This document shows, in pieces, positions 34,036 through 44,191 of a stretch of DNA of 64,000 bases. A model generated the notes under the pieces. That model did no database searches. It was not told the DNA's origin and worked only from the letters and a program-made list of their open reading frames with translations. Source of the DNA: Thalassia testudinum (Eukaryota; Streptophyta; Magnoliopsida; Alismatales; Hydrocharitaceae); assembly GCA_037157565.1 (NCBI GenBank), contig JAZHRO010000002.1, positions 77,798,001 through 77,862,000 on the forward strand, written 5' to 3'. The stretch's first letter is position 1, and every line of letters begins with the position of its first letter. The position numbers and the translations under genes are program-made.

Positions 34036-34319
34036 AAACATCTTTTTAAGATGTCTGATCCCATGATCAGACGTCCAAATTCCTTCTTTTTGCCACAATT
34101 AACTTTTAAACTCATGCATATATATTTTGAATTAAGTTTTGAGTAACTCTAAGTGTTTAATTACATTTTTGAGATTTGTAATAAATTCCAATTGCTCCCT
34201 GTATTTGACCTCGGATGCTAAGGTTTTCGAGTAATAAATTTTTATTTGTTGACAACGCTTGATCACTTATACTACGACGTAACTAACTGTTAAAACACGA
34301 TCAAGACGCGTTAACATTT

Positions 34320-34337
34320 TGGCGCCATTGTCGAGGA
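34320..34337 (+). other. Primer-binding site of C (tRNA-Asp type)
   Basis: TGGCGCCATTGTCGAGGA, three mismatches from the tRNA-Asp complement, starting four bases after the LTR end. Confidence 0.7.
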
Positions 34338-35507
34338 GCAACGCACAATTTATCACTAGTCTCTACAGTCTTTTTATCATATTGAACACTAACTTGCCCT
34401 ACTTTGCTTTGTTGTGATCTTGCAGGTATTTCACGAGAAGATCCCTCCCGCAAGTCAACCACTCTAGGGCAGGTAATTTCTTTTCTTCCTTAAACTATCC
34501 CCTAAGCTTTGAAAGACAAAAGGAAGAAATTAATTTAGGAATCAATTGCCTTCTTTCTATAGTAGTCACCATCTTTAAAGGCAAACGTTCCTGATTTTGC
34601 GAAAATTTTTTCAAATCTTCTTAAAGTTGGAGCGATTTTTTAGATTCTATCCCACAAAATTCATGTGCCTAATAGAAATCACGCTTAATCACTGTGGACA
34701 ACACTCTTCTTGCTTTTAAGTCCAAAGAGAATTTTTGTGAAAAAGAGGATTGGAAATAGAATCAAATTAGGGTTTCTACAGTAGGGTCTTGAAGTGCTAG
34801 TCACACATGCCTGTATAAAAGGAAATGAACCCTCCCGCATCAGTGTGCTACCCAAGCCCTTGATTGAAGGGATCCAAACAAGACAAACCCTAAAAATTGA
34901 GCTCTAAGATCACTTGAATCTTAAAATTTTGGACCTACTAAACTGAGAGTCAAATCAGGGTGATCCCTAGGCCCCAAGCCTAGAATCATTCTGCCATCTA
35001 TAGGACAGGTCAGGTGAAGTTGACCCCTTGGGTCAACCAACCTCTAAATTAGGTCACAACATCAAAACATCTAAAGTTCAAGTGAGAACCCTAATGCACC
35101 TTTGAAATAAAAGTGATAGACTTAAGAGGTCAAGGTCCCCATTTTGGTCTACCTGGAATCTCAGTGACAAGAGAAGTCGGGTGGGGGAAACCCTGTAACC
35201 CGTGGGGACGCTCTACCCTGTCGGGGTCTTTGCAGGACTCTCCTTCTCTGGCTGCCTAGGTAATTCTCAGGTGGACGACCTTCTGATTTAGGGGTATCAT
35301 CCGCCTCAAACCTCCATAGTCATCCAAACATCTTTTGGGTGTCTTGATTGGGTCAAAAACATCTCTAGTCCCTCATCTTTTCTCTTTAGAGCACACACAT
35401 ACATTTTTAGTTGGACTCGTCAGTCAGATTTAATCTCTTCATAACTTGATCCTACATCTTGATTCAAACTCTGATTCTACATCTTGATTCCACCACCTAA
35501 TTCAAAT
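34338..35507 (+). other. Leader of element C
   Basis: About 1.2 kb with no supported gene. A tract near 35175-35240 (GTAACCCGTGGGGACGC, GTCGGGGTCTTTGCAGG) is G/C-rich compared with its surroundings. TTTGCAGG could be a splice acceptor, but I see no clear partner. Confidence 0.45.
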
Positions 35508-36920
35508 ATGCAGCCACACCACTTAGGACTACCATTCAAGAAACTTGAATATCGGAGATTCATGAGAGATAGGATGATTGAGGATGCCCTGAAATTCTAT
35601 GAGAAAGAAGACAAAACCTCAATACTAGTAGAAAATACTCAGGTTGATGTCCCAACAACCACAACCTTTATCATAAATTGTGCCCAAGTACTATTGGCAG
35701 AAGCCACAAAAGGATCAACCCATGACTTGCTCATCACAGGGTACATTGAGATAGAAAAACTGCACAATCTTGAATACCTTCAATGTATGACAAATCACCG
35801 ACTTTGGAAGCAACACCAAGATGATCTTGAAAAATGGGAAGAGATAATGAGATTAGTAAAACAAATTATCGACCAGAAGTACCTGTATATACCACAAACA
35901 GAGGATGAACCATCTTGGGACAACATCGAGGATCAATCTGATCTCGGGTTTGAGGCACAAAATGGTTGTGGATTCCCAACCCAGATGGAGTACAATGCGC
36001 CTGATATTGAAGAAGGTTGGGAAGCTCCAAATTCAGGAAAACATAATGTTGAGCCCACTCTAGACCATAAATCACCAGGTTTAGAATCCTAAAACTCCTA
36101 CAATAATGAGAGTAGAACTGAAACTCTCGAGGGTGTAAATTCCATCCCTTATTCTGATAAGGTGACCCTCGAAGGTTATTCAGACCTCGATTCTAGTGAT
36201 TCAACCCACATCCTAAGCCCAGAATCTAGATCTGAAACCTATTGGGAAGATTTCAAGGCCCCATATGAGGAAGATCAATCTTTCAATGAAGAATATGAGT
36301 TTGGACCTCTATTTGATGAATATCCCTCACCAACATCCTCAGAGGAACTAATCAATTTTTCAGAAGTCATGCCAATCTATGATACAGAAACTGAGGAGTT
36401 GGATGAGTGGGGTTTCAATTGGGTCTGCCCTACCAGCTTAGAACCTAAGCTTCTACTAGATAAGGACACCTTTTTAAGATCAAAATTAACATCTAGGCTA
36501 GACCCTAGTCAGGCTGCTGAATCTACAGCATATGATTTATGCTATGGTGGAACTCATGATCTTGAATCTCATTCAGATTTTGATTTTCGCAAACTCTCCG
36601 ACGATTTTGAATCTGACCATAACATCGGAGAAAATCTGCTTCGTGATTATAACAAGCCAATTCTCTTTGAAGCCACCTCCTCCACATATATAGAACCAAT
36701 CAAAACCCGTTCTTTACCCCGACCCGCAACCGGACTCAATTTCTATTCTGATTCACCTCTCACTGAGCCATTTGCAGATGATTCAACTCCATATCTATAC
36801 CAGGTATCGGGTATTGAGCAGACCAAAAATAGGAGCCATCATTCTCTGATCACCCCTGTAGGGTTTCCACACCATGTACGGATTATTTTTCGGAACCCTA
36901 CTCTGACCAGGCCGATTTGA
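35508..36920 (+). CDS. Element C ORF: unrecognised acidic protein (one in-frame stop)
   Basis: One frame of about 470 codons with a single stop (TAA, 36090-36092). I do not recognise it. The N-terminal half (MQPHHLGLPFKKLEYRRF...) looks helical and ordered, with KKLEYRRFMRDRMIEDALKF, a hydrophobic TFIINCAQVLLAEA stretch and a charged DDLEKWEEIMRLVKQII segment. The C-terminal half is strongly acidic and S/T/P-rich (SDLDSSDSTHILSPESRSET), so probably disordered. No zinc knuckle, protease, RT or integrase motif is seen. It replaces gag-pol between leader and AGGCAA hairpin. An ORF this long in an old element suggests it was functional. A short WVCPT stretch weakly recalls FVTCPT in F. Start is the first ATG of the frame. 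Function unknown. Confidence 0.6.
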
Positions 36921-37183
36921 CTCAGCCTAAACCTGAGTTTTCACTTCCATATCCATCCGAGCCACATTGCATATGGTGGGTTCCGCATCTGTTGATCTAC
37001 ACCTATCAACCCACCAAACTTATTAGGTTTGGGCTGCATCATCAGCCCACTAGTCTTAACAAGCACCTGGTTGGACCAACCAGGCTCTTAATCAAGGTGC
37101 TTGTTTTACAAAACTCCACTGATTTGACAACTCCCTCTCCACCCCATTTTCCACTTGGCTGAAGGCATTGAATTTAGTGCTTA
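36917..37183 (+). other. Tail between ORF and hairpin of element C
   Basis: A second frame (36917-37162) overlaps the ORF stop by four bases and gives 81 codons rich in P, T and L. It may be a frameshifted C-terminal part or chance. Confidence 0.3.
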
Positions 37184-37199
37184 ACGGGAGGCAACCCGT
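37184..37199 (+). other. Post-coding AGGCAA-loop hairpin (element C)
   Basis: ACGGG-aggcaa-CCCGT, a perfect 5-bp stem whose two outer pairs differ from F yet remain complementary. Confidence 0.65.
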
Positions 37200-37406
37200 C
37201 ATTCCAAAAAATAGAGACCCGTCTGATTATCTGTCTGTACTCCACGTCCATTGCACCTTGAGTTCAGCCTTAGACAGTTGATTCCACCTCTGGTACACAT
37301 ACCAAAGCTTGAAATTGTCCGCATCAGTCATTTCCGACCCGTTCACCCACCCAATATATCCTGTTCTAAGTCCCTAAGCTCAACACTATTTCACACCCTC
37401 CATTTA

Positions 37407-37440
37407 CAATGAGGACATTGCAAAACTCAGGCATAGGGGG
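37407..37440 (+). other. CAATG hairpin plus internal PPT-like tract (element C)
   Basis: CAATG-agga-CATTG at 37407-37420, then AGGCATAGGGGG at 37429-37440, followed by TGATAAAG, which mimics an LTR start. Confidence 0.55.
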
Positions 37441-38741
37441 TGATAAAGTGCATACATACAGAACCAAGAAAAAGTCAGAAGGATTCTCACAAAAAAAAAT
37501 TCACATATGTCAAAAACACAAAAAAATGGAGGGAGGAAATTTTGTGAGCCACATAATTATAACGAGGAGAAAAATAGCAAAAAGGACAAAAAGGAGCACA
37601 AAATGAAAAAGAAAAAGAAATAGTCATTAGCAAGAGATTAAGGGATTAACTGAAGTTCTAGACCAGATCAAGAAAAGAGAAAAATAAAAGAAAAGTGCTA
37701 AGGAGACATAAAAAGAGATTAGCAGGAACACTGGTCTTAGGCCTCTTGGGCTAGATTCTTTAGCTTAAAAATTCATGTATTCGCTATGATCTGGATAATC
37801 CTCAAGAGGTTGGGGAAAATGCGAAGCTTAAGTATTAGGTCTAAGGCTTAGGAAGTATTCAGCCTCGTTAACTGACCTCCGGTTTGCGGGATTCGGTAAC
37901 CTAAGTACCCCAATTCACACACAGTCTGGTTCAATGCGCATAAATATCAAAATCACGCAAAAAGCGTTTCAATGTTCTGAAAAAGTCACCTAGATTAGGA
38001 GCGACCGATCAACACAAGTTGATTTAGACGAGTTCCCGGCGCGGAGAGGTGGGAAATTCCCCTCGAAGATGCGTAACAACATATCGTCTCCTCGGTGCTT
38101 GTCTCTTAGGATATTTAAATATCCTACCAGGGGCATGTAAGCACTCTGCTGGTTCAGATATCATGGGCGACATTATCACGAAATGTCGATCACCAGGGTC
38201 TAAATTCGGCCACGGAACGCCATGCGTGGGATTATCTCGAAATCTCGAAAGCCAGGGTTCTGGGGGTTACCATGGGTGGTGCTATCTCGAAGCATCAATA
38301 GCCAGGGACCCTTGAGGATTGATGATGGGGACGAGGAATCCGATATAGACCGTGTTGAGAAGCCAATCCGAAGCTAGAAATAAAAAGAAAAGAGAGAGAA
38401 AACTCTCCAAACAAATAAATCTTCTGTCTCTCTCTTTCAAAAAAAACACACTGCAAACTAAACCTAGGCTAAAAATGTCTCGAGCATGGGTGCTTTAACC
38501 GCGGAGTCCAATAAATCCTAGGATAGTTCCTGTGGGCCTTAAAAACCTTTGCGGAGGACTGAGGCTAAAGCGGGTCAAGTCCGAATTTTGGTTGATACTT
38601 GAGTACCTCTAGGCCTATTGTCGACATTCTGACCTAATCACAAAAGAAAAAGAGAAGCACTTATCATAATTGACGACAAACACTCAAGGTCTAGAACAGA
38701 AGTTAAAACCTTGAAATTTTGCTAAGGGACTAGCAAAAGCT
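37441..38741 (+). other. Element C 3' noncoding region with structured repeats
   Basis: A-rich 37460-37730 without a gene. At 37985-38340 it has an ATCAAC-acaa-GTTGAT stem, a perfect 20-bp palindrome TAGGATATTTAAATATCCTA (38107-38126), and three imperfect repeats ending CCAGGG (near 38170-38200, 38230-38256 and 38278-38308). The block is shared with B and G. Confidence 0.6.
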
Positions 38742-38754
38742 AGGCATGGGGGTA
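38742..38754 (+). other. Polypurine tract of C
   Basis: AGGCATGGGGGTA directly before the 3' LTR. Confidence 0.8.
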
Positions 38755-41576
38755 TGATGAGAGCCTCATCATGAGCCATAACTAGCTCATTTTGACCTAA
38801 TAAAGAGAATAAAAGCTCCTACATAACTTAGAGGAGGGCTTAATTGGAGGAATAAGTGTTCTGAGAAGAAAACATGAAATAAAAGGTAAAATTGTAATTT
38901 TACCATTGCAGTACATAAACGGGATTTCTCAGAGACAAAACATAGGTCAAATGGTTTGAATAAGATAACAAGTGGGTTGATTCAATCAGAAATGGGTTCA
39001 TGTGCAATTCAGGAATTAAATGACATCTAGTAACCCTAAAACAGACCCACTTAATTCAACAAGGTTTCGTTCATGATAAAAATCAATTAAATCCTCTAAA
39101 ACTCATGGAAAAATATCCCCTAGGGTTTAGAACATTCAATTGGACCTTTGGAACCTAGTTTGACCTAGATTGGGGTCCTAGCTCATCAATTGACCTAATT
39201 TGGGTTTTTATACAAAATATCCAGTCAAACGTAGTCAAACCTAAAATCAAACTTCACCATTGAATTCCTTAGGTCAAAATTAGGTTTGTACCAAAATTTG
39301 GACCTAAGGGGAGGTTATCTTGACCTACTTTCCAAATTAGTACACCCAATTACATTTTTTGTCCCTATCTTTTGAAAGCCATTGCATAAACCCCCCTAAC
39401 TTCCTAGCCACTCTTACAAGAAGGTCCCTCTACCATTATTGGGGAGAAATCCTACTCCGATGAGGAATAGAGAGGGAATACTCTCTGATTCCTCAGAGAT
39501 ATCCTTCCAGATTTGGAAGGGAGATTCTCTGAGAAATTCCCTTCCATCTGAACACAATCATGATCCCTGATTTGCACCCAATCTCTCGTGCGAACGCATG
39601 AGAGATTTGGGTACCTAACAGACTTCCATCTCCGGCGAGGATTCCCATGCTTGGAAGCTTGTCTTCCAAGCACAGGAGTCCCTGCCAGTGCCTATAAATT
39701 AACCCCCAACTCCGGCCGCACCTCTTCAGCTCGACTTGGCCGGAATTCCACCTCGATTTCCTCTTCTCCTCCGGCTAAGGGGTCCAGCGAGCTCTAGCAA
39801 GACTCCCTCCTCTTCCTCGTCGCTCTGCCATAAAACCAGTGGCAGAGCTGTCCTCCTCATCCTCTTCTGCATCGCGCAACACCTGTGCGAGCAGCCCTAA
39901 CCCAGTCGTCGCCGCCGTCTTCCTCCACTGGACGCTTTCTTCTCTGGTGACAGCAGGTACTGCTAGCCACCCTCTCTCCCACTTCATCCACTTAGTTAGG
40001 TTAGAATTGTTCGTCTCTATCCCCTCTTTAATTTCCCTCATCTTATTTCACCAAACGCTCCTCGACCGCCGCTGTCCACCACCATCTTCCTCATCTCCGG
40101 CCACCCTCCGGCGAGACGCTTCCATCACTCTGCAGCCCCACACGTCTCGCCAACCACCGCATAACCTCTGCCACACGCCATTGAACATCCCCCACTCTTC
40201 CACATACCCTCTACACCACCACAACTGCCCCCGACCAAGCCCATCCGTTCGACCACAGAGCGACCTAGGCATGCATGCCTAGGCCACCCCGCGGCCTGGC
40301 ACCTACCGCCTCACCTTTGCCGTGACACAGCGAAGGTGCTCCTGTGGTCTGATTGAGCTGCAAGGCCCTTTTTGTGTCAGGTAGGGTTCGAGCCCCAGCC
40401 ACCATTAGTGGTGACTCGAGGAGGTTGCAAGCTCGTCCCAGGATGCAGTGCTCCAGGATTCTAGGTCCAGCAAACTCGTGGAGGTCTTGTGCATCCAGTT
40501 GTTCCAGCAAGTGGCACTGCGAGACCTGCAGTGCTACAATTGGAGAACGATCTCCTGCGGGCGCACGAGAAAGAGTGGTGGAACAATAGTCCCACCTCGG
40601 TAAGTCATAAAGCGCTGGAGTAGTTTAAATTGATTTTATGCTATCTGCTGGTTACCTCCGAGAACACATGGGGTGAGGTCCCTCACCTAAAAAAAGTGCC
40701 TCATCCGTGATCTCATCACGTGGATCTGGTGACCCGACCATATACCCTCCTGAGCACTCCTCACGCACCACACCCACGCCAGTGCGCCTGGACCCGAGTG
40801 CGCGACCTGACCCGATAACCTCGCTTTGGGAGAGCGTGCTGAAGAGTGATATACAAAGAGAGAGAGACGTGGGTGTGGGTAGAGGGGTAGGTTTTGCTCT
40901 CTTTGGTTTGTGCAGGGAAGGAGCTGAAGAAAGAAGCAGGGACTAAGCCACTGCAAGCGAAGGAAAAGAAGGAAGGAAGCTTCGCAGAGGAAAAAGAGAA
41001 AGGCAAGGCAGAGGGAAGAGGCGAAGCCAAAGAGAAGAGGAACTGAAGAAGAAAGAAGAAATAAGGAAAGGTAAAGACAAGCAGAAGAAGAAGAGAAAGT
41101 AGAGCCAAGGAACAAGAAGAAGACCCACAGAGAAAAGAAGGAGAAAGAAACTGCAGAAGAGAGGCAAGGCAGAAGACAGAGGAAAATAAGAAGAAAGAAG
41201 CAAGGCAAGAGAACTGCAGAGAAGAAACAAGGAAGAAGAAGCACAGAGAAAGGAAGAAAATCAGAAGTCAGAAGAAGAAGAACAAAGATAGGAGAAAACA
41301 TCTTTTTAAGATGTCTGATCCCATGATCAGACATCCAATTTCCTTCTTTTTGCCACAAATAACTTTTAAACTCATGCATATATATTTTGAATTAAGTTTT
41401 GACTAACTCTAAGTGTTTAATTACATTTTTGAGATTAGTAATAAATTCCAATTGCTCCCTGTGTTCGACCTCGGATACTTAAGTTTTAGAGTAATAAATT
41501 TTAATTTGTTGACAACGCTTGATCACCTATACTATGACGTAACTAACTGTTAAAACACGATCAAGCCGCATTAACA
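38755..41576 (+). repeat. 3' LTR of element C (2822 bp)
   Basis: Uninterrupted copy of the LTR; starts with the TGATGAG/CTCATCA hairpin and ends CGCATTAACA. It includes the TATA box at 39693-39707 and the stem-loop at 41313-41332. Followed by GTGGT (41577-41581). Confidence 0.9.
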
Positions 41577-41581
41577 GTGGT

Positions 41582-42358
41582 GATGGTGGTGACCATGGAC
41601 AAGGGGTGGAGATGGAGTTTCGTGCTGGCTATGTAAGGAGGTGGTTGTGTTAGGAGGTTATGGGTTCTTTAGCCAACAGTAGAAAAAGAAGAAGAAACGA
41701 AGGGGAAGTGAAGATGGAGGTGGTACTGTTGGGAGGTCAGACGTCTTGGAACATTCCCAGACGTCTTAAACATGTGTGGATGGTTGCTGGTGGTGGTTCC
41801 TGGCGATGGTGGCTCGTGATAACTGCATAGCCTTCAAGCACTCGCTCGCGGTAAGCTGCACAAGCCACTAATGGCACGACGATCTGTCACCCTGCCTGCC
41901 CGCGGTGGTGTGGACTTGTGCGCACGGTTGAGGCTGGCAGTGTTGATGTGGAGGAGAGCTTGACTCTCTGCGCAGTACTGTGTCGGAGGTAGTGGCCTGC
42001 TGGTGATGGTGCGGCTAGAGTCCTCTTTTATGTTACAGGAGGAGGCATGTAGGTGGACGTTGGTTGAAGAAGAGGTGAAGCGACGAACGTCGTGGGGAAT
42101 AAGGATCCACGATTGTCGCTTGTGCATCATAGCTGGCGCAACTCTCCTACATGCATCCGTTGGAGATAAAATAAAGAAAAGAAATGAGGGGTTATTTATA
42201 TGCAAACCCTTACTTTCTATGTTAAAACCAAACAATACATTTAATACACTCACAAGCTATTCTAACTTAATTCTAAATGCATTTAATTAGGAATGCAATG
42301 CATGAATTATGCAATTAAGTTAAAAACATAAACTAATATATTTACATCCTAATACATG
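41582..42358 (-). repeat. 5' LTR of G, middle piece (between C and E)
   Basis: Continues from 29254 after removing C. From 41818 it matches G's 3' LTR. Candidate TATA on the minus strand at 42188-42202. Two CAGACGTCTT motifs are near 41739 and 41759. It ends with the left ACATG copy of E (42354-42358). Confidence 0.75.
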
Positions 42359-44112
42359 TGTTGAAGCCACGGGTTACTACGCTATCGTATTTGATTTTGA
42401 AAACCTGTCATTGTAGTTTGAAAGCGAAGAACTCGTGTTCAACAAATAAAATTTATACCGGAATAGAAATCCCGGGTCGAACTCAGGGAGGCGGACGTTT
42501 GATTAGAAATATGTGTTTGCTTTATTTGTTACGAAGTAGAATAACTAATTGGAAACTATCTATCTATTTAATAAATAATAAATAGAAGAGAGGGAGAGAG
42601 AATATTACAAATAAAAGCAAAAGGGATGTAGAATAAACATGGATTTCATTATCAAATAGTTGTTTGTTACACTACTCATTATGACTAGAAAGCGGGAAAT
42701 GATTACACTAGAAAGTAGTAAATCTACAATAGACAGTAGTAAAAAGAATGGAGAGAGGTATCCTCCTTGACTATCGCTTGGAGGATGAGCCGGATGGGAT
42801 GACACCTGGAAGACGGGAAACAGAGCAGGAAGAAGGAGGACAAAGCGGGAAGAACGGAATGGGGCAACACGTTGTCGTCATCGCGGGATCTTCTTCCGAA
42901 ATGGGGGCGAAAATTTGACTTTATCTCTTGAGAAGCATCCCAGGTGTGAGACAAGCTTCTCTTGAGCTTTGGAGAGGGAGAGAAGAGAAGGGAGGGATGA
43001 GAATTTTGTATGGAGGGGGTCTTCTTTTATAGTTGCAAGGAGTGAGGGCAATTTGGTCATTACAATTTCAAAATATTAAATGAGGGGCCTTTAGTGACAG
43101 AATTAAGCGTCACTAAAGCCTAGGTCATGGGCGACGTGCACCACACCTGCTGTCTGCTCCTCTCCCGCGCTGTCCACGTTCATCAATCTTCAGCTGTCCG
43201 ATTGTAAGATTGGATGGCCTAAGATTCGCTAACCGCAGCGCCTCAATGCGCGCCTAGCACGTGCAATCCCGTGTCATGCGAGGGCATGCGATGGCGCGTG
43301 GACTTGATTGAGCGCGCGTAGCCGTCCGATCCCCATCGCGCAGTCGAATGCACCCGCTTACCCGTGCCCAACCGCATGCTCCTCGTGGCTCGAACCCGTG
43401 TCCAATCGTGGCCCGAACCCGCGCCTAATTGTGGCCGAACACCTTATCCACTACGCTGCACACGTGGATGGGCAAGCGGTGTGCGTTAGGTGCATGCGAT
43501 CTGGATTGTTGGATTGAGATCCAATGGTCGAGGCTGCATCTTCAAATGGGCTTCAGAGATTGAAGGCACCGGTTGGGATCCACTCTCAGTGGGGGCTAGA
43601 AGCTTCAAAGGTTGAGGGCAGCCGGTTGGGCGGTCGAGATGGCGCCACGTGGTGCCATCTTAGTCGTCCATCTTCTGGATGATGTAGATGGTGCCACGGG
43701 TATCGGATTGAGTCGATTTCAACGCTGTTAGGCTACGATCGTCGATCTGAATCCATCCGTGCAGTTGGATTTGTCATCTGAAGTACAGATTCACACCATC
43801 TTGGCCCTTGATCTTCTAGGGTTCCTCGATCTCTATCTGATGCTAAGAATATCCGATTAGGGCAATCTTGGAGTCGTTGAACTCCAATCGTCACCCTGAT
43901 CAGATCTGTACGGTTGGATCTTTGATCCGAGGCTCCAATAAAACTTCGCCCTGTCCCTGAAAGTAAAAGGAGACAATTAACCTCCATTTTATTCAAACTA
44001 ATCTATATGCAAGATGATGCATGCTATGCAATATTTATAGTATGTAATGCAATTCTATACTTAAGAACATGCATAAATAGACATTTTATGTAATATAAAC
44101 ATGTTTACATCA
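42359..44112 (-). repeat. Solo LTR E (1754 bp)
   Basis: Flanked by ACATG (42354-42358 and 44113-44117); TG...CA ends; no internal region. Orientation is minus: the TATA element CTATAAAAGAAG (43021-43032) precedes a CGCCTCCCTGAGTTCGAC motif (near 42474-42491) that marks U5 in the F and J LTRs. Palindromes of the CCGAT/GTTGGAT kind and tRNA-like boxes link it to the J/F LTR type. The 12-base palindrome TAAACATGTTTA (44096-44107) sits at its start. Small ORFs inside are not supported. Confidence 0.8.
43387..43453 (-). promoter_or_regulatory. tRNA-like A box and two B boxes in solo LTR E
   Basis: On the minus strand TAGTGGATAAGG (43442-43453) resembles an A box. GGTTCGGGCC (43410-43419) and GGTTCGAGCC (43387-43396) resemble B boxes at 22 and 45 bases. 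The second is an exact B-box core. The wording recalls a tRNA D arm and T arm. Confidence 0.45.
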
Positions 44113-44117
44113 ACATG

Positions 44118-44191
44118 CTAAATAAATGTTAAAGATAACTTAATATCTAGGCATTGGAATACCTAAATAGCCCACAAATATGGGCTCATCA
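44118..44191 (-). repeat. 5' LTR of G, distal piece (LTR start)
   Basis: First 74 bases of the LTR in G's orientation, TGATGAGCCCATATTTGTGG, with stem AGCCCA/TGGGCT (44169-44186). It joins B's protease/linker frame at 44192. Confidence 0.8.

Larger units (their letters stand above)
29255..34316 (+). repeat. 5' LTR of element C, interrupted by solo LTR L
   Basis: Begins TGATGAG-agc-CTCATCA (a 17-base terminal hairpin) and ends GCGTTAACA. TATA box at 30192-30206. After L (30565-32796) it has a GGTTCAAGCCC B-box-like site (33125), a GTCCCACCTCG block (33330), a purine-rich stretch (33590-34030) and a GTCTGATC-ccat-GATCAGAC stem-loop (34053-34072). Confidence 0.85.
29255..41576 (+). mobile_element. 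Element C: non-autonomous LTR retrotransposon with novel ORF (contains L)
   Basis: Complete element flanked by GTGGT (29250-29254 and 41577-41581). LTRs are 2822 bp (3') and 2825 bp (5' after removing L and its duplication). It has a tRNA-Asp-type PBS, PPT and a 4.4-kb internal region. No gag capsid, protease, RT or integrase is present; a long acidic ORF takes their place. LTR and 3' noncoding domain are shared with autonomous-type element B. Confidence 0.85.
12798..44191 (-). mobile_element. Element G: Athila-like Ty3/gypsy, itself carrying F, C, L and E
   Basis: Minus-strand element in the pol of B. Parts from right to left: 5' LTR in three pieces (44118-44191, 41582-42358, 28452-29254), PBS 28432-28449, leader, gag, protease/RT/RNase H to 22702, integrase 14682-15703, 3' noncoding region, PPT and a truncated 3' LTR (12798-13410). 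Removing F, C, L and E by their 5-bp duplications restores continuity. The right target copy would be ataat (44192-44196). The left copy is lost with the distal 3' LTR, showing a deletion at 12797/12798. Confidence 0.8.

Noticed and set aside
33365..34098. Long minus-strand frames (201 and 223 codons), rich in L, F and S
   Set aside because: They are the complement of the purine-rich stretch in LTR C; frames reappear in several registers and in the 3' LTR (40687-41379). Composition artefact, not membrane proteins.
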